Source: Mycobacterium neglectum (GTDB lineage: Bacteria > Actinomycetota > Actinomycetes > Mycobacteriales > Mycobacteriaceae). Taken from it: a stretch of DNA of 64,000 bases. How positions within the stretch are numbered: the stretch's first letter is position 1; each line of letters starts with the position of its first letter. Of the stretch, positions 41,887 through 49,793 are shown piece by piece. The notes beneath the pieces were generated by a model. That model was not told the DNA's origin. It made no database searches and was given only the letters and a program-made list of their open reading frames with translations. The stretch lies in assembly GCF_002591975.1 (NCBI RefSeq), contig NZ_NVQE01000026.1:1-64000 (forward strand), given 5' to 3'. The position numbers were made by a program, and so were the translations under genes.

Positions 41887-43113
41887 ATGGCCGCACCCAA
41901 CCTGCCACCCGGCTTCGATTTCACCGATCCCGACATCTACGCCGAGCGCCTGCCGACAGAGGAGCTCGCCGAGGTCCGTCGCGCGGCTCCGATCTGGTGG
42001 AACGAGCAGGGCCCCGACGCGGGCGGGTACCGCGACGGTGGCTTCTGGGTGGTCAGCAAGCACCGCGACGTCCGCGAGGTGTCGCTACGCAGCGACGTGT
42101 TCTCGGCAGCCGCGAAAACCGTCGTCCCGCATTTCAAGCCCTCGGTCGACGTCGAAGGACAGATCAAGGCGTCCAAGTTGTCGATGCTCATGATGGACGA
42201 CCCCGAGCACGCCCGGCTGCGCAAGATCGTCTCCCGCGGATTCACGCCCCGCGCCGTCGAGCGGCTGCGCGCCGAGCTCAACGAGCGGGCGCAGCAGATA
42301 GCCGCCGAAGCGGCCACGCACGACTCCGGCGACTTCGTCCTCGACGTCTCGCGTGAACTCCCGTTGCAGGCGATCGCCGGACTCCTCGGTGTTCCGCTGG
42401 AGGACCGCGAGAAGTTGTTCGACTGGTCCAACCAGATGGTCGGCGGTGACGACCCCGAGTTCGAGGAACACAACTCGCTGGGCGCGGTCGTCGAATTGAT
42501 CGGCTACGCCATGGAATTGGCGAAGCTTCGGGAGAAGGAGCCGGGCGAGGACATCGTCAGCACGCTGATCGACTCCGAAGCCGACGGTCAGCTCACCGAG
42601 GCCGAGTTCGGGATGTTCGTCGTGACGCTCGCGGTGGCGGGTAACGAGACCAGCCGCAACTCGATCACCCAGGGCATGATGGCGTTCACCGATTTCCCCG
42701 ACCAGTGGGAACTGTTCAAGCGTGAGCGTCCGAAGACCGCAGCCGACGAAATCATCCGCTGGGCCTCACCCATCACCGCGTTTCAACGGACAGCGCTGGC
42801 CGACACCGAACTATCGGGTGTGCCGATCAAGAAGGGCCAGCGGCTGGTGTTGTTCTACCGATCGGCAAACTTCGACGAAGACGTGTTCGACGATCCGTAC
42901 ACGTTCAACATCCTGCGAGATCCCAATCCGCACTTGGGCTTCGGCGGTACGGGCGCCCACTACTGTGTCGGCGCGAACCTCGCACGGATGACGATCGACC
43001 TGATGTTCAACGCGATCGCCGACCACATCCCCGACCTGAAACCAATGTCGGCGCCCGAGCGGCTGCGGTCGAGCTTCATCAATGGCATCAAGCACTGGCA
43101 GGTGGAGTACTGA
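41887..43113 (+). CDS. cyp125: CYP125-type steroid cytochrome P450
   Basis: This 408-residue P450 closely follows M. tuberculosis CYP125: NLPPGFDFTDPDIYAERLP, RRAAPIWWNEQ, LRKIVSRGFTPRAVERL, ELPLQAIAGLLGVP, AVAGNETSRNSITQGMMAF, the haem loop FGGTGAHYCVGANLAR and the C-terminal NGIKHWQVEY. CYP125 hydroxylates the terminal carbon of cholest-4-en-3-one and starts side-chain degradation. It has an SD (GAGGAGG) 6 bases before the ATG. It faces a seven-gene steroid operon, which supports this role. It is not necessarily the main CYP125 of the genome. Confidence 0.88.
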   Translation: MAAPNLPPGFDFTDPDIYAERLPTEELAEVRRAAPIWWNEQGPDAGGYRDGGFWVVSKHRDVREVSLRSDVFSAAAKTVVPHFKPSVDVEGQIKASKLSMLMMDDPEHARLRKIVSRGFTPRAVERLRAELNERAQQIAAEAATHDSGDFVLDVSRELPLQAIAGLLGVPLEDREKLFDWSNQMVGGDDPEFEEHNSLGAVVELIGYAMELAKLREKEPGEDIVSTLIDSEADGQLTEAEFGMFVVTLAVAGNETSRNSITQGMMAFTDFPDQWELFKRERPKTAADEIIRWASPITAFQRTALADTELSGVPIKKGQRLVLFYRSANFDEDVFDDPYTFNILRDPNPHLGFGGTGAHYCVGANLARMTIDLMFNAIADHIPDLKPMSAPERLRSSFINGIKHWQVEY

Positions 43114-43119
43114 GCGTGT

Positions 43120-43168
43120 GATTTCGGTGCGCTAACGTTCGCTCAGCGACTGTTTGCGCACCGAAATC
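43120..43168. terminator. Bidirectional hairpin between cyp125 and fadD17
   Basis: GATTTCGGTGCGC (43120-43132) pairs perfectly over 13 bp with GCGCACCGAAATC (43156-43168), loop 23 nt. The right arm lies in the last codons of fadD17, so the hairpin serves both convergent genes. There is no T-run. Confidence 0.6.
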
Positions 43169-44730
43169 GCCGAGTAGCGGCGGCCGCGCGGCTCGCGTTC
43201 CCACAGTTGGCCGTCACCCGCGGCGACACCCTCCTGGATCAGCGTGCGCTTGAGGATCTTGTTCGTCGCGGTCTGCGGCAACTCATCGTTGATTCGTAGA
43301 TACCGCGGCCACGCCTTCGGCGACAGGTCCTGCTGTGCGGCAAGGAAATCCTCGAACCGCTTCGGCGTGAGTTCGTCGTTGAGCACGACGGCCGCCATCA
43401 CCTGGTCGCCGACGTGCTCGTCGGGCACGGCATACACCGCGACGAGATTGACCTCCGGCAGCCGCTGCAGAATCCGCTCGATCGGGCCCGCCGCAAGGTT
43501 CTCCCCGTCGACGCGCATCCAGTCCGCGGTGCGCCCCGCCAGGAAGATCCACCCGTCGGCGTCGCGATAGGCGAGATCGCCCGACCAGTACATGCCGTGC
43601 CGCATGCGCTCATCCGTGGCCGCCGAGTCGTTGTAGTAGCCGGTGAACCCGCCGGATCCGTAGGTGTTCACCAACTCCCCCACGGCGTCGTCGAAGTTGG
43701 CCAACGCACCGTGCTCGTCGAATTCCGCTGTCGCACATTCGGTCACGGTGTCGGCGTGATACACGCTCACCCCCGGATAACCCTTGCCGATCGATCCCGG
43801 CGGGCATCCGTCCTCGCGCATCACCACGACCGCGAACTCACTCGACCCGAAGCTGTCCACCACCCGGCAGCCGAAGCGTTTGCCGAACAACTCGATATCG
43901 CGTTCCGTCGCTTCGTTGCCGAACGCGGCCCGCAGTGTGTTGTCGGCATCGTCGGGGTGCTCCGGCGTCGCCAGTACCAGTGCGAGCGGCTTGCCGACGT
44001 AGTTCATGTAGGTGGCGTTGTACCGCCGAATGTCGGGCAGGAACCGCGACGGCGAGAACCTCGCGGGCACCATCGTCGCCCCGCACGCGATCGCGACGGC
44101 CCACCCCGCGGCTACCCCATTCGAATGAAACAGCGGCATCGACAGGTACGCCACATCGTCGGCTGTCAGCTCGAAGCGGTCCACCAGGCTCGCTCCGCAC
44201 AGCACCGCCATCGCGTGCGCAAACCGCACCGCCTTGGGGTCGCCGCTGGTTCCGGAGGTGAAGATCATAATCGCGGTGTCTTGGCCGGTGACCTCACGAT
44301 GCGGGACAAGGGGTTTCGCGGTCTGTACCGCGGCCAGGTATTCGGCGCTGTCGACGTCCACCACCGTCGCGGGGCCGAGGTCCAGTCCGTCGAGCAGCGG
44401 GAGGTGATCGGTGTCGACGAGCACCATTCGGCAGTCGGCGCGCCGGATGTCGGTCGCCAGCCCCTCACCACGTCGCGTGGTGTTGATACCGCACAGCACA
44501 TAGCCGCCGAGCGCCGCCGCGGCCATCGACCGCAGCATTGCTGGCGAATTACCCAGCAGCGCGCCGACGTGCAACGGTTCGTCCGGCGGCGCCGATTCGA
44601 TCAGGGCCGCGGCCTCCGCCGACGCCTCGGCCAGATGCTCACGCCACGTCCACGCGCGGTCGCCGTGCAACATCGCGACGCCGTCATCAGCCAAGCGCGT
44701 GCGCAGCAGCTGCTGCACCGTCTCAATCAT
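43132..44730 (-). CDS. fadD17: Acyl-CoA synthetase, FadD17-like
   Basis: This 532-residue ligase activates a steroid side-chain or fatty acid with ATP and CoA. It has the P-loop IFTSGTSGDPKAVRF (about residues 155-169), YLSMPLFHSNG, SFGSSEFAV, the motif YWSGDLAYRDADGW, and the catalytic Lys region TATNKILKR. It is the last gene of the operon and overlaps the DUF35 gene by 8 bases. In M. tuberculosis FadD17 accompanies FadE26/FadE27 in cholesterol catabolism, as here. Confidence 0.85.
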   Translation of the reverse strand: MIETVQQLLRTRLADDGVAMLHGDRAWTWREHLAEASAEAAALIESAPPDEPLHVGALLGNSPAMLRSMAAAALGGYVLCGINTTRRGEGLATDIRRADCRMVLVDTDHLPLLDGLDLGPATVVDVDSAEYLAAVQTAKPLVPHREVTGQDTAIMIFTSGTSGDPKAVRFAHAMAVLCGASLVDRFELTADDVAYLSMPLFHSNGVAAGWAVAIACGATMVPARFSPSRFLPDIRRYNATYMNYVGKPLALVLATPEHPDDADNTLRAAFGNEATERDIELFGKRFGCRVVDSFGSSEFAVVVMREDGCPPGSIGKGYPGVSVYHADTVTECATAEFDEHGALANFDDAVGELVNTYGSGGFTGYYNDSAATDERMRHGMYWSGDLAYRDADGWIFLAGRTADWMRVDGENLAAGPIERILQRLPEVNLVAVYAVPDEHVGDQVMAAVVLNDELTPKRFEDFLAAQQDLSPKAWPRYLRINDELPQTATNKILKRTLIQEGVAAGDGQLWEREPRGRRYSAISVRKQSLSER

Positions 44731-45124
44731 CGGCCGGCCGGTACCGAAGGAGCGTCACACCGTCCTCGTCACAGAACACCGGGACGACGCGCATGCCGAT
44801 TCGGATGGCCTCGGGTTCGACGGCCACCAGTTCGGTGCTCACCCTCGGACCGGCATCCCATTCGACCACGGCCAAGAGCTGTGGCAGCTTCTCGGCCCAC
44901 GGCGGTCCGGTCGGGCGGCGGGCGACGGTGTAGGTGTACACCGTTCCCGCGCCGTCGATCTCGCGCCATTCGAGGTCGTCGGCCAGGGTTCCCGGTGCGA
45001 GCGTGCGCGGGTAGAACACGTACCGGTCCGCGGACGGCGAGTACTGGATCAGAATCCTGTGCTCACGCAACGCATCCCAGTAGGGCTGCGACACCGGTGT
45101 CGGTTCGGGCAAAGGTGCGGTCAT
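44723..45124 (-). CDS. DUF35/OB-fold partner of the Ltp thiolase
   Basis: The 133-residue protein has the DUF35 layout (YWDALREHRILIQYSPSADRYVFYPR, then REIDGAGTVYTYTVARRP). The N-terminal zinc ribbon cysteines usual in the family are replaced by Tyr/Ser, so zinc is probably not bound. Such proteins form a complex with Ltp aldolases or thiolases and with MaoC subunits. The ATG at 45124 is chosen; the stop of the thiolase gene is 2 bases upstream of it. Confidence 0.8.
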   Translation of the reverse strand: MTAPLPEPTPVSQPYWDALREHRILIQYSPSADRYVFYPRTLAPGTLADDLEWREIDGAGTVYTYTVARRPTGPPWAEKLPQLLAVVEWDAGPRVSTELVAVEPEAIRIGMRVVPVFCDEDGVTLLRYRPADD

Positions 45125-45125
45125 G

Positions 45126-46328
45126 TCAATCGCCGCCAAGGATCAGGGCGACCTGCTCGCTCATGATGCCGCCGGTGCCGCTGACGAACGCCGTGTTGCA
45201 GTCGGCAACCTGGGCATCGGCTGAACGGCCCATCACCTGCCTGGCGCCGTCGACGATGTGGTGCATTCCACCCGCCATCCCGGGCTGCCCGTAGGACAAC
45301 TGCCCGCCCGCGGTGTTGAGCGGGAAGTCGCCGCGGAAGGTCAGGTCGTGGTCCGTCAGCCATTTCATGCCCTCGCCCTTACCGCAGAAGCCGGCGTCCT
45401 CGAGCGTCATCAGCACGGTGATCGTGTAGCAGTCGTAGACCGACGCCACGTCGATGTCGGACCGCTGCAGCCCCGCCATCGCGAACGCCCGGTCGGCGGA
45501 CCGGGCAATCGGCGTGCGCATCAGGTCATCGGCGTAGGTCGCTGTCTTGAAGCGGATGTGCTCCCCGAAGCCCTTGAGCCACACCGGGCGGTGGCGGCCC
45601 CGTCGTGCCACGTCGGCATTGGCGATCAACACACCCGAGCCGCCCTGCACGCGCATCACGGTCTCGAGCATGTGTATCGGATCGGCGATCACCGGGCTGT
45701 TCAGCACGTCCTCGACGGTGATCGGCGTGCCATGGAACACCGCGCCGGGATGGGCGCACGCGTTGGTCCGCTGGTCGACGGCGATCCGGGCCAATGCCGC
45801 GGCGTCGTAACCATATTCGTGCGCATACCGCTGGGCGATCTGCGCGAAGGGGCCGTTCTGGCCGACGTTGCCGTAGGGGATCTCGAACTCGGCCTGCGGT
45901 GAGCCGTAGTTGTTGCTCGATGCGCCGTACCAGCTGAGTGTGCGCCCGGGCTTGGACTCCGAGCGTGGCACTTCGGCCGATCCCGGGACGACGGCGAGCA
46001 CGGCATCGCACAGACCCAACTCGACAGCGGCGGCGGCGCGCCACACCATGCCAGCCGCGGTAGCCCCGCCGAGGTCCACGCGGTCTCCGAAGTTCAGCGG
46101 CAGACCCAGGTACTCGGACAGCGTGGCCGGGGCGAACATGTCCGACTCCGCGATTCCGTGCGTCGAGAGGCCGTTCACCAGGGCGGTATCCACGCCCGCG
46201 TCGTCGATGACCATCTTGGCGAGCCGCGCGTACTGATCCAGCGTGAACGACGGCGGGGCGCTCTGGCGCTTCTCCGCGGGCAGTTCCGCGATGCCGATGA
46301 TCGCCGCCTCGCCGCGCAGGCCCGTCAT
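45126..46328 (-). CDS. Lipid-transfer/thiolase-like protein (Ltp)
   Basis: The 400-residue thiolase-fold enzyme of the SCP-x/Ltp type would cleave the steroid side-chain by retro-aldol or thiolytic reaction. Features are AAIIGIAELPAEK at the N-terminus, DLGGATAAGMVWRAAAAVE, YDCYTITVLMTLEDAGFCGKGEG and GGQLSYGQPGMAGGMHH near the end. The classical N-terminal thiolase nucleophile Cys is not obvious, as in Ltp aldolases. It overlaps the upstream MaoC gene as ATGA. Confidence 0.85.
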   Translation of the reverse strand: MTGLRGEAAIIGIAELPAEKRQSAPPSFTLDQYARLAKMVIDDAGVDTALVNGLSTHGIAESDMFAPATLSEYLGLPLNFGDRVDLGGATAAGMVWRAAAAVELGLCDAVLAVVPGSAEVPRSESKPGRTLSWYGASSNNYGSPQAEFEIPYGNVGQNGPFAQIAQRYAHEYGYDAAALARIAVDQRTNACAHPGAVFHGTPITVEDVLNSPVIADPIHMLETVMRVQGGSGVLIANADVARRGRHRPVWLKGFGEHIRFKTATYADDLMRTPIARSADRAFAMAGLQRSDIDVASVYDCYTITVLMTLEDAGFCGKGEGMKWLTDHDLTFRGDFPLNTAGGQLSYGQPGMAGGMHHIVDGARQVMGRSADAQVADCNTAFVSGTGGIMSEQVALILGGD

Positions 46329-46747
46329 GGCGCGACCTTTGACGGCAGCGCGACGGTCGCGGTACCCGGCATCAGCACCTCGTCACCGCGCTTGCAGTAG
46401 ATATCGAGGTCGACGAGGCCGGCCTCCCGTTTGCCGGTGACCACACCGCCGAACGTCAACTGCTGCCCGGGATACGCGATCGCCCGGTTCTGGACGGAGA
46501 ACGCCACCAGCCGGCCTGCGCCGCCGATCCAGTCGGTCAGCGCTCGTGAAAGCAGCGCCGCCTGCAGTGGACCCTGGACGAGCACGGTGTCGTAGCCCTC
46601 GGTGTCGCGGGCCCAGTCCTTGTCGTAGTGGATGCGGTGGCCGTTGTACGTGGCGGCGCTGAAGAAGAACATCTGCGTCTCGTCGACCGTCACCGACAGC
46701 GCTGGGATCACGTCACCGCTGTCGACGTCCTCGTACAACGGGCTCAC
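46325..46747 (-). CDS. MaoC-type hydratase subunit, catalytic-motif bearing
   Basis: This 140-residue single hot-dog domain has the hydratase-2 motif region YNGHRIHYDKDWAR, with the Asp/His positions expected of R-specific enoyl-CoA hydratases, and VLVQGPLQAALLSR. It probably pairs with the 167-residue subunit upstream to hydrate the steroid enoyl-CoA (ChsH1/ChsH2 principle). Starts with GTG overlapping the upstream stop as GTGA. Confidence 0.82.
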   Translation of the reverse strand: MSPLYEDVDSGDVIPALSVTVDETQMFFFSAATYNGHRIHYDKDWARDTEGYDTVLVQGPLQAALLSRALTDWIGGAGRLVAFSVQNRAIAYPGQQLTFGGVVTGKREAGLVDLDIYCKRGDEVLMPGTATVALPSKVAP

Positions 46748-47247
46748 GCGGGCCGCGCGATCATCGACGTGGTCGCTTCGGCGAGAAGGTCACGATGCTG
46801 GTTGCGGTATTCGGCACGCCAGGTCACCAAAACGAATCTTCCTGACCTGCCTTCCTTCTCGATGATCGACTCGACCATGCGGGTCATCTCGACCTCATCG
46901 CCGTGGTAGGCGGGCAGGTGGAATGCGGTGCTCTCACCACCGGCCATTCGTCGAGGCGCTTTCGGGAAAGCCATGCTGCCCGTCACCGCGCCCGAGGAGC
47001 CGTCGGGCCGCAACTCGTCGAGCGCGGCGACCCCGAGGATCGCGTACTGCAGATACAGCGGCGGACAGATGACCTCGCGAAAGCCATGACTGCGCGCGTA
47101 GTCCGCGTCGAACCACAGCGGATTGTGATCGCCGACGGCGGCGGCCCAGCGCTGCCAGTCCCGCCGATACACCTCGCCGGTGGCGACGGCTACCACGGTT
47201 CCGACCCTGGCGGCCGATTCCGGGTCGACAAGGCTTTCCGCGCTCAT
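46744..47247 (-). CDS. MaoC-like (FAS1-type) hydratase subunit
   Basis: This 167-residue hot-dog protein has EVYRRDWQRWAAAVGDHNPLWFDADYARSHGF, with Asp/His-like DHNPLWFD, and PPLYLQYAILG. It is longer than its neighbour and typical of the partner chain of heteromeric steroid hydratases. Its ATG overlaps the upstream FadE stop as ATGA. Confidence 0.82.
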   Translation of the reverse strand: MSAESLVDPESAARVGTVVAVATGEVYRRDWQRWAAAVGDHNPLWFDADYARSHGFREVICPPLYLQYAILGVAALDELRPDGSSGAVTGSMAFPKAPRRMAGGESTAFHLPAYHGDEVEMTRMVESIIEKEGRSGRFVLVTWRAEYRNQHRDLLAEATTSMIARPA

Positions 47248-48254
47248 CGTGAACCTCTCGTGCCGTCAAGCCATTTCGCGGCGATGTCCGCCCCACCGCC
47301 GAGTGTCGAGAGCACCCGCGCGCGCTCGGAGAACAGGTGCAGGCCGGTGTCGACGACGTAACCCATACCGCCGTGGAGTTGATGCGCGTCGAGGGTGACC
47401 TTCTTCACCTCGGCGGCGCGTATCCGGGCGATCGCCGTCTCGCGGGTCGCGACCTTGCCGCGCCCGACCCAGAACGCCGCCGACTGCGCCGCGAGACGCG
47501 CCGCGGCCAGCGCGATGTGCATGTCGGCGACCATATGCTGCGCCGCCTGGAACGACGCGATCGGCCTGCCGAACTGCTCACGCATCTTCGTATAGTCCAC
47601 GGTGCGGTCGATCACCGCCTCGCCGACACCGACGAGATCCAGACAATCCAGCGCCACAAGGGCATTCGCTGTCCGTCGCAGCTGATCCTCGTCGACCGGC
47701 GTCGGCTCGTCGATCATGACGTCGTCGAACCGAACCGTGAATACCCCGAAGCCGCCCATGATCGGCAAGGGCTCGACATCAACCCCGTTGGCGGTGGTGT
47801 CGACGGCCACGACGCCCGCGTCTGTGCTCGCGACGATCACATCGGCCAGGTCGGCGTCGGCGACGTAGTGCACGTCACCGCTGACCCGGCAGGTGTCACC
47901 GTCACGGCGCACCCGCAATTGCGGGGTCACGTCGGCGGCGTCACGCGGGTTGAACAACGCGTACGTTCCGCGCGCCTCGCCGGACGACAGACGCGGCAAC
48001 CATGCCGAACCGACGCCAAGCCAGTCGACGGCGAGCGCCGCGTACAGCGTGCTCTGAACCACTCTGGGGCACAGCGCCCGTCCCGCCTCGACGCAAAAAA
48101 CACCGATGTCGTTGAGGCCGGCGTCGACCACCAAGCCGAGGATGCCCGCCGATGCGAGCGCTTTCCACTGCGCGTCCGGCTTTAGGTCGGCCGCCAGCAC
48201 GCTGCGGCACATTGCGGCCAGGTCGCGTTCGTCCTGCGAAGGAATCACCCGCAT
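47244..48254 (-). CDS. Acyl-CoA dehydrogenase subunit (FadE27-like)
   Basis: This 336-residue chain is shorter than a full ACAD and has a reduced N-terminal domain (SQDERDLAAMCRSVLAADL), the ADQVHYVADADLADVIV-type middle region and the C-terminal LHGGMGYVVDTGLHLF. With the chain encoded upstream it probably forms an alpha2beta2 steroid side-chain dehydrogenase like FadE26-FadE27 (ChsE4-ChsE5). Four bases separate it from that gene's stop. Confidence 0.83.
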   Translation of the reverse strand: MRVIPSQDERDLAAMCRSVLAADLKPDAQWKALASAGILGLVVDAGLNDIGVFCVEAGRALCPRVVQSTLYAALAVDWLGVGSAWLPRLSSGEARGTYALFNPRDAADVTPQLRVRRDGDTCRVSGDVHYVADADLADVIVASTDAGVVAVDTTANGVDVEPLPIMGGFGVFTVRFDDVMIDEPTPVDEDQLRRTANALVALDCLDLVGVGEAVIDRTVDYTKMREQFGRPIASFQAAQHMVADMHIALAAARLAAQSAAFWVGRGKVATRETAIARIRAAEVKKVTLDAHQLHGGMGYVVDTGLHLFSERARVLSTLGGGADIAAKWLDGTRGSR

Positions 48255-48258
48255 ACCG

Positions 48259-49410
48259 TCACCTCCCGTACGACGGCATCTTGTGACCGCGCTGGGCGAT
48301 CACGTCACGAAGGACTTCGTTGGTGCCACCGCCGAACCGCATGAGAGGCGACACCCGGTAGAGGCGCTCGAAGAATCCGTCGAGCGGTGCACCGGCGCTG
48401 CGGTGCGCCCGCAGACCCTCGGGACCCAGCAGGTCGAGCGCGAGGTCGGCGATCCGCTGCCGGAGCTCACTGGTGAAGATCTTCTCGACGCTGACCTCCA
48501 CGGAGGGGATACGGCCGCTGTCGAGCATCGAGGCGGCTTCCAGACCCATCAATCTGGCGACCTCGACGTCGGCCTCGGCCTGGGCGAGCCGCCGCCGAAA
48601 CGCTGGATCCGGGTCACCGGCGAGCGCGGTCAGCTCGTCGAGCGCACGACGTAGGTCGCCCACGTTGATCAACGCGCCGCGCTCCAGGTCCAGCGCACCG
48701 GTGATGTAGGTCCACCCCATGTTGAGCTCGCCGACCAGGTTGGTGGCCGGCACGCGCACGTCGCGGAAGAACGTCTCGTTGGTGCGATAGCCCGACCACG
48801 CGTACAGCGGGTGGATGTCGATGCCCGGGCTGTCGATGGGTACCACGATCACCGAGATGCCGCGATGTCTCGGCGCGTCCGGGTCGGTGCGCACGCACAA
48901 CCACTCGTGGGTGGACCGCTGGGCGCCGCTGTTCCAGATCTTCGAGCCGTTGATCACCCATTCATCGCCGTCGCGCACCGCGCGCGTGCGCAGGCTGGCC
49001 AGGTCGGTGCCGGCGTTGGGCTCGGAGTAGCCGAGCGCGAAGATGATCTCGCCTCTGGCGACGCCGGGCAGGAACTCCGTCTTGTTCTGCTCGGTGCCGT
49101 GCCGCATGATCATCGGCGCCACCGATGTCACCGTGAGATCGGGCCCGGGCACGCCGACATACTCGAACTCGCTCATCAGCAGGTGCTGGTGCATGGCGGT
49201 AAGGCCGAGCCCGCCGTACTCCTTCGGCCAGTTCAGGCCGAACCAGCCCTTCTCGCCGATCTTGCGGCGGAACGCTGTCAGCTCGCCGCCCTGGTGTTCG
49301 AGTCCATGCTCGGCCATCTCCGCCCGTAGCGCCGCGGTGACGTTCTCGTCGAGGAACTGCCGCACCTCGTCCACCCAGGCTCGCTGCTCGTCGTCGAGCT
49401 CGAAGTCCAC
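48259..49410 (-). CDS. Acyl-CoA dehydrogenase subunit (FadE26-like)
   Basis: This 383-residue FAD-dependent chain has WPKEYGGLGLTAMHQHLLMSEFEY, FALGYSEPNAGTDLASLRTRA (FAD-proximal loop), GSKIWNSGAQ and the C-terminal FGGGTNEVLRDVIAQRG. First gene of the operon, and with the next one a likely heterotetramer that dehydrogenates steroid side-chain acyl-CoAs. The GTG at 49410 has no SD; TAGTGT lies 7 bases upstream, so the mRNA is probably leaderless. Confidence 0.87.
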   Translation of the reverse strand: MDFELDDEQRAWVDEVRQFLDENVTAALRAEMAEHGLEHQGGELTAFRRKIGEKGWFGLNWPKEYGGLGLTAMHQHLLMSEFEYVGVPGPDLTVTSVAPMIMRHGTEQNKTEFLPGVARGEIIFALGYSEPNAGTDLASLRTRAVRDGDEWVINGSKIWNSGAQRSTHEWLCVRTDPDAPRHRGISVIVVPIDSPGIDIHPLYAWSGYRTNETFFRDVRVPATNLVGELNMGWTYITGALDLERGALINVGDLRRALDELTALAGDPDPAFRRRLAQAEADVEVARLMGLEAASMLDSGRIPSVEVSVEKIFTSELRQRIADLALDLLGPEGLRAHRSAGAPLDGFFERLYRVSPLMRFGGGTNEVLRDVIAQRGHKMPSYGR

Positions 49411-49417
49411 GCAGGCG

Positions 49418-49439
49418 ACACTATCGAGAAAGTGTTCAC
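49418..49439 (-). promoter_or_regulatory. -10 and possible degenerate KstR site of the steroid operon
   Basis: TAGTGT on the minus strand (49418-49423) is a TAnnnT -10 for a leaderless GTG at 49410. GAGAAAGTGTTCAC (49426-49439) keeps part of the KstR pattern TnnAACnnGTTnnA (GTT exact, AAA for AAC); repression by KstR is only suggested. Confidence 0.4.
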
Positions 49440-49793
49440 CGGGCGGGCGAACTGTGCCGTCACTAGCGCGTGTCCGACGTGCTTTCCGCGCCGCGCGGAC
49501 GGGGATCGAGGTCCTGTCTGCAGTCCTATGGTCGAGAGTGCACCCATGGCTGTGACTGGCGTGACGACCCTGAGTTCAATCTCGACTGTAGGAAGTGCAG
49601 GCGGCAGTACCGACCGCTGCCGTCCTCGCACCACGCGCGCAGCGGGCGGTGCGGTCTGCGGATCCGCAGCACATCTGGCAAGCGTCGTCACTGCTCTGCG
49701 CGAAATGCCCTGATTGGTCATCTCGGTCGGTCCGAAAACGCTCGTCACCGGCATAGTTCGTCGCCCAGGCGTGCGGGTTTGTAGTCTTCGGGG
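49440..49793 (+). other. Intergenic gap with a weak Cys-rich frame
   Basis: This 354-bp gap between the steroid operon and the kinase gene holds no confident gene. A plus frame from a GTG at 49470 would give 104 residues with a Cys cluster (CTHGCDWRDDP, LDCRKCRRQY) like a small zinc ribbon, but there is no SD and the second half is Arg/Ser-rich. It could be a relic or a promoter region for the kinase gene. Confidence 0.2.

Noticed and set aside
43414..45294. 626-codon open frame on the plus strand
   Set aside because: It lies antisense to fadD17 and the DUF35 gene, is Arg/His-rich and has no family motifs; an artefact of high GC.
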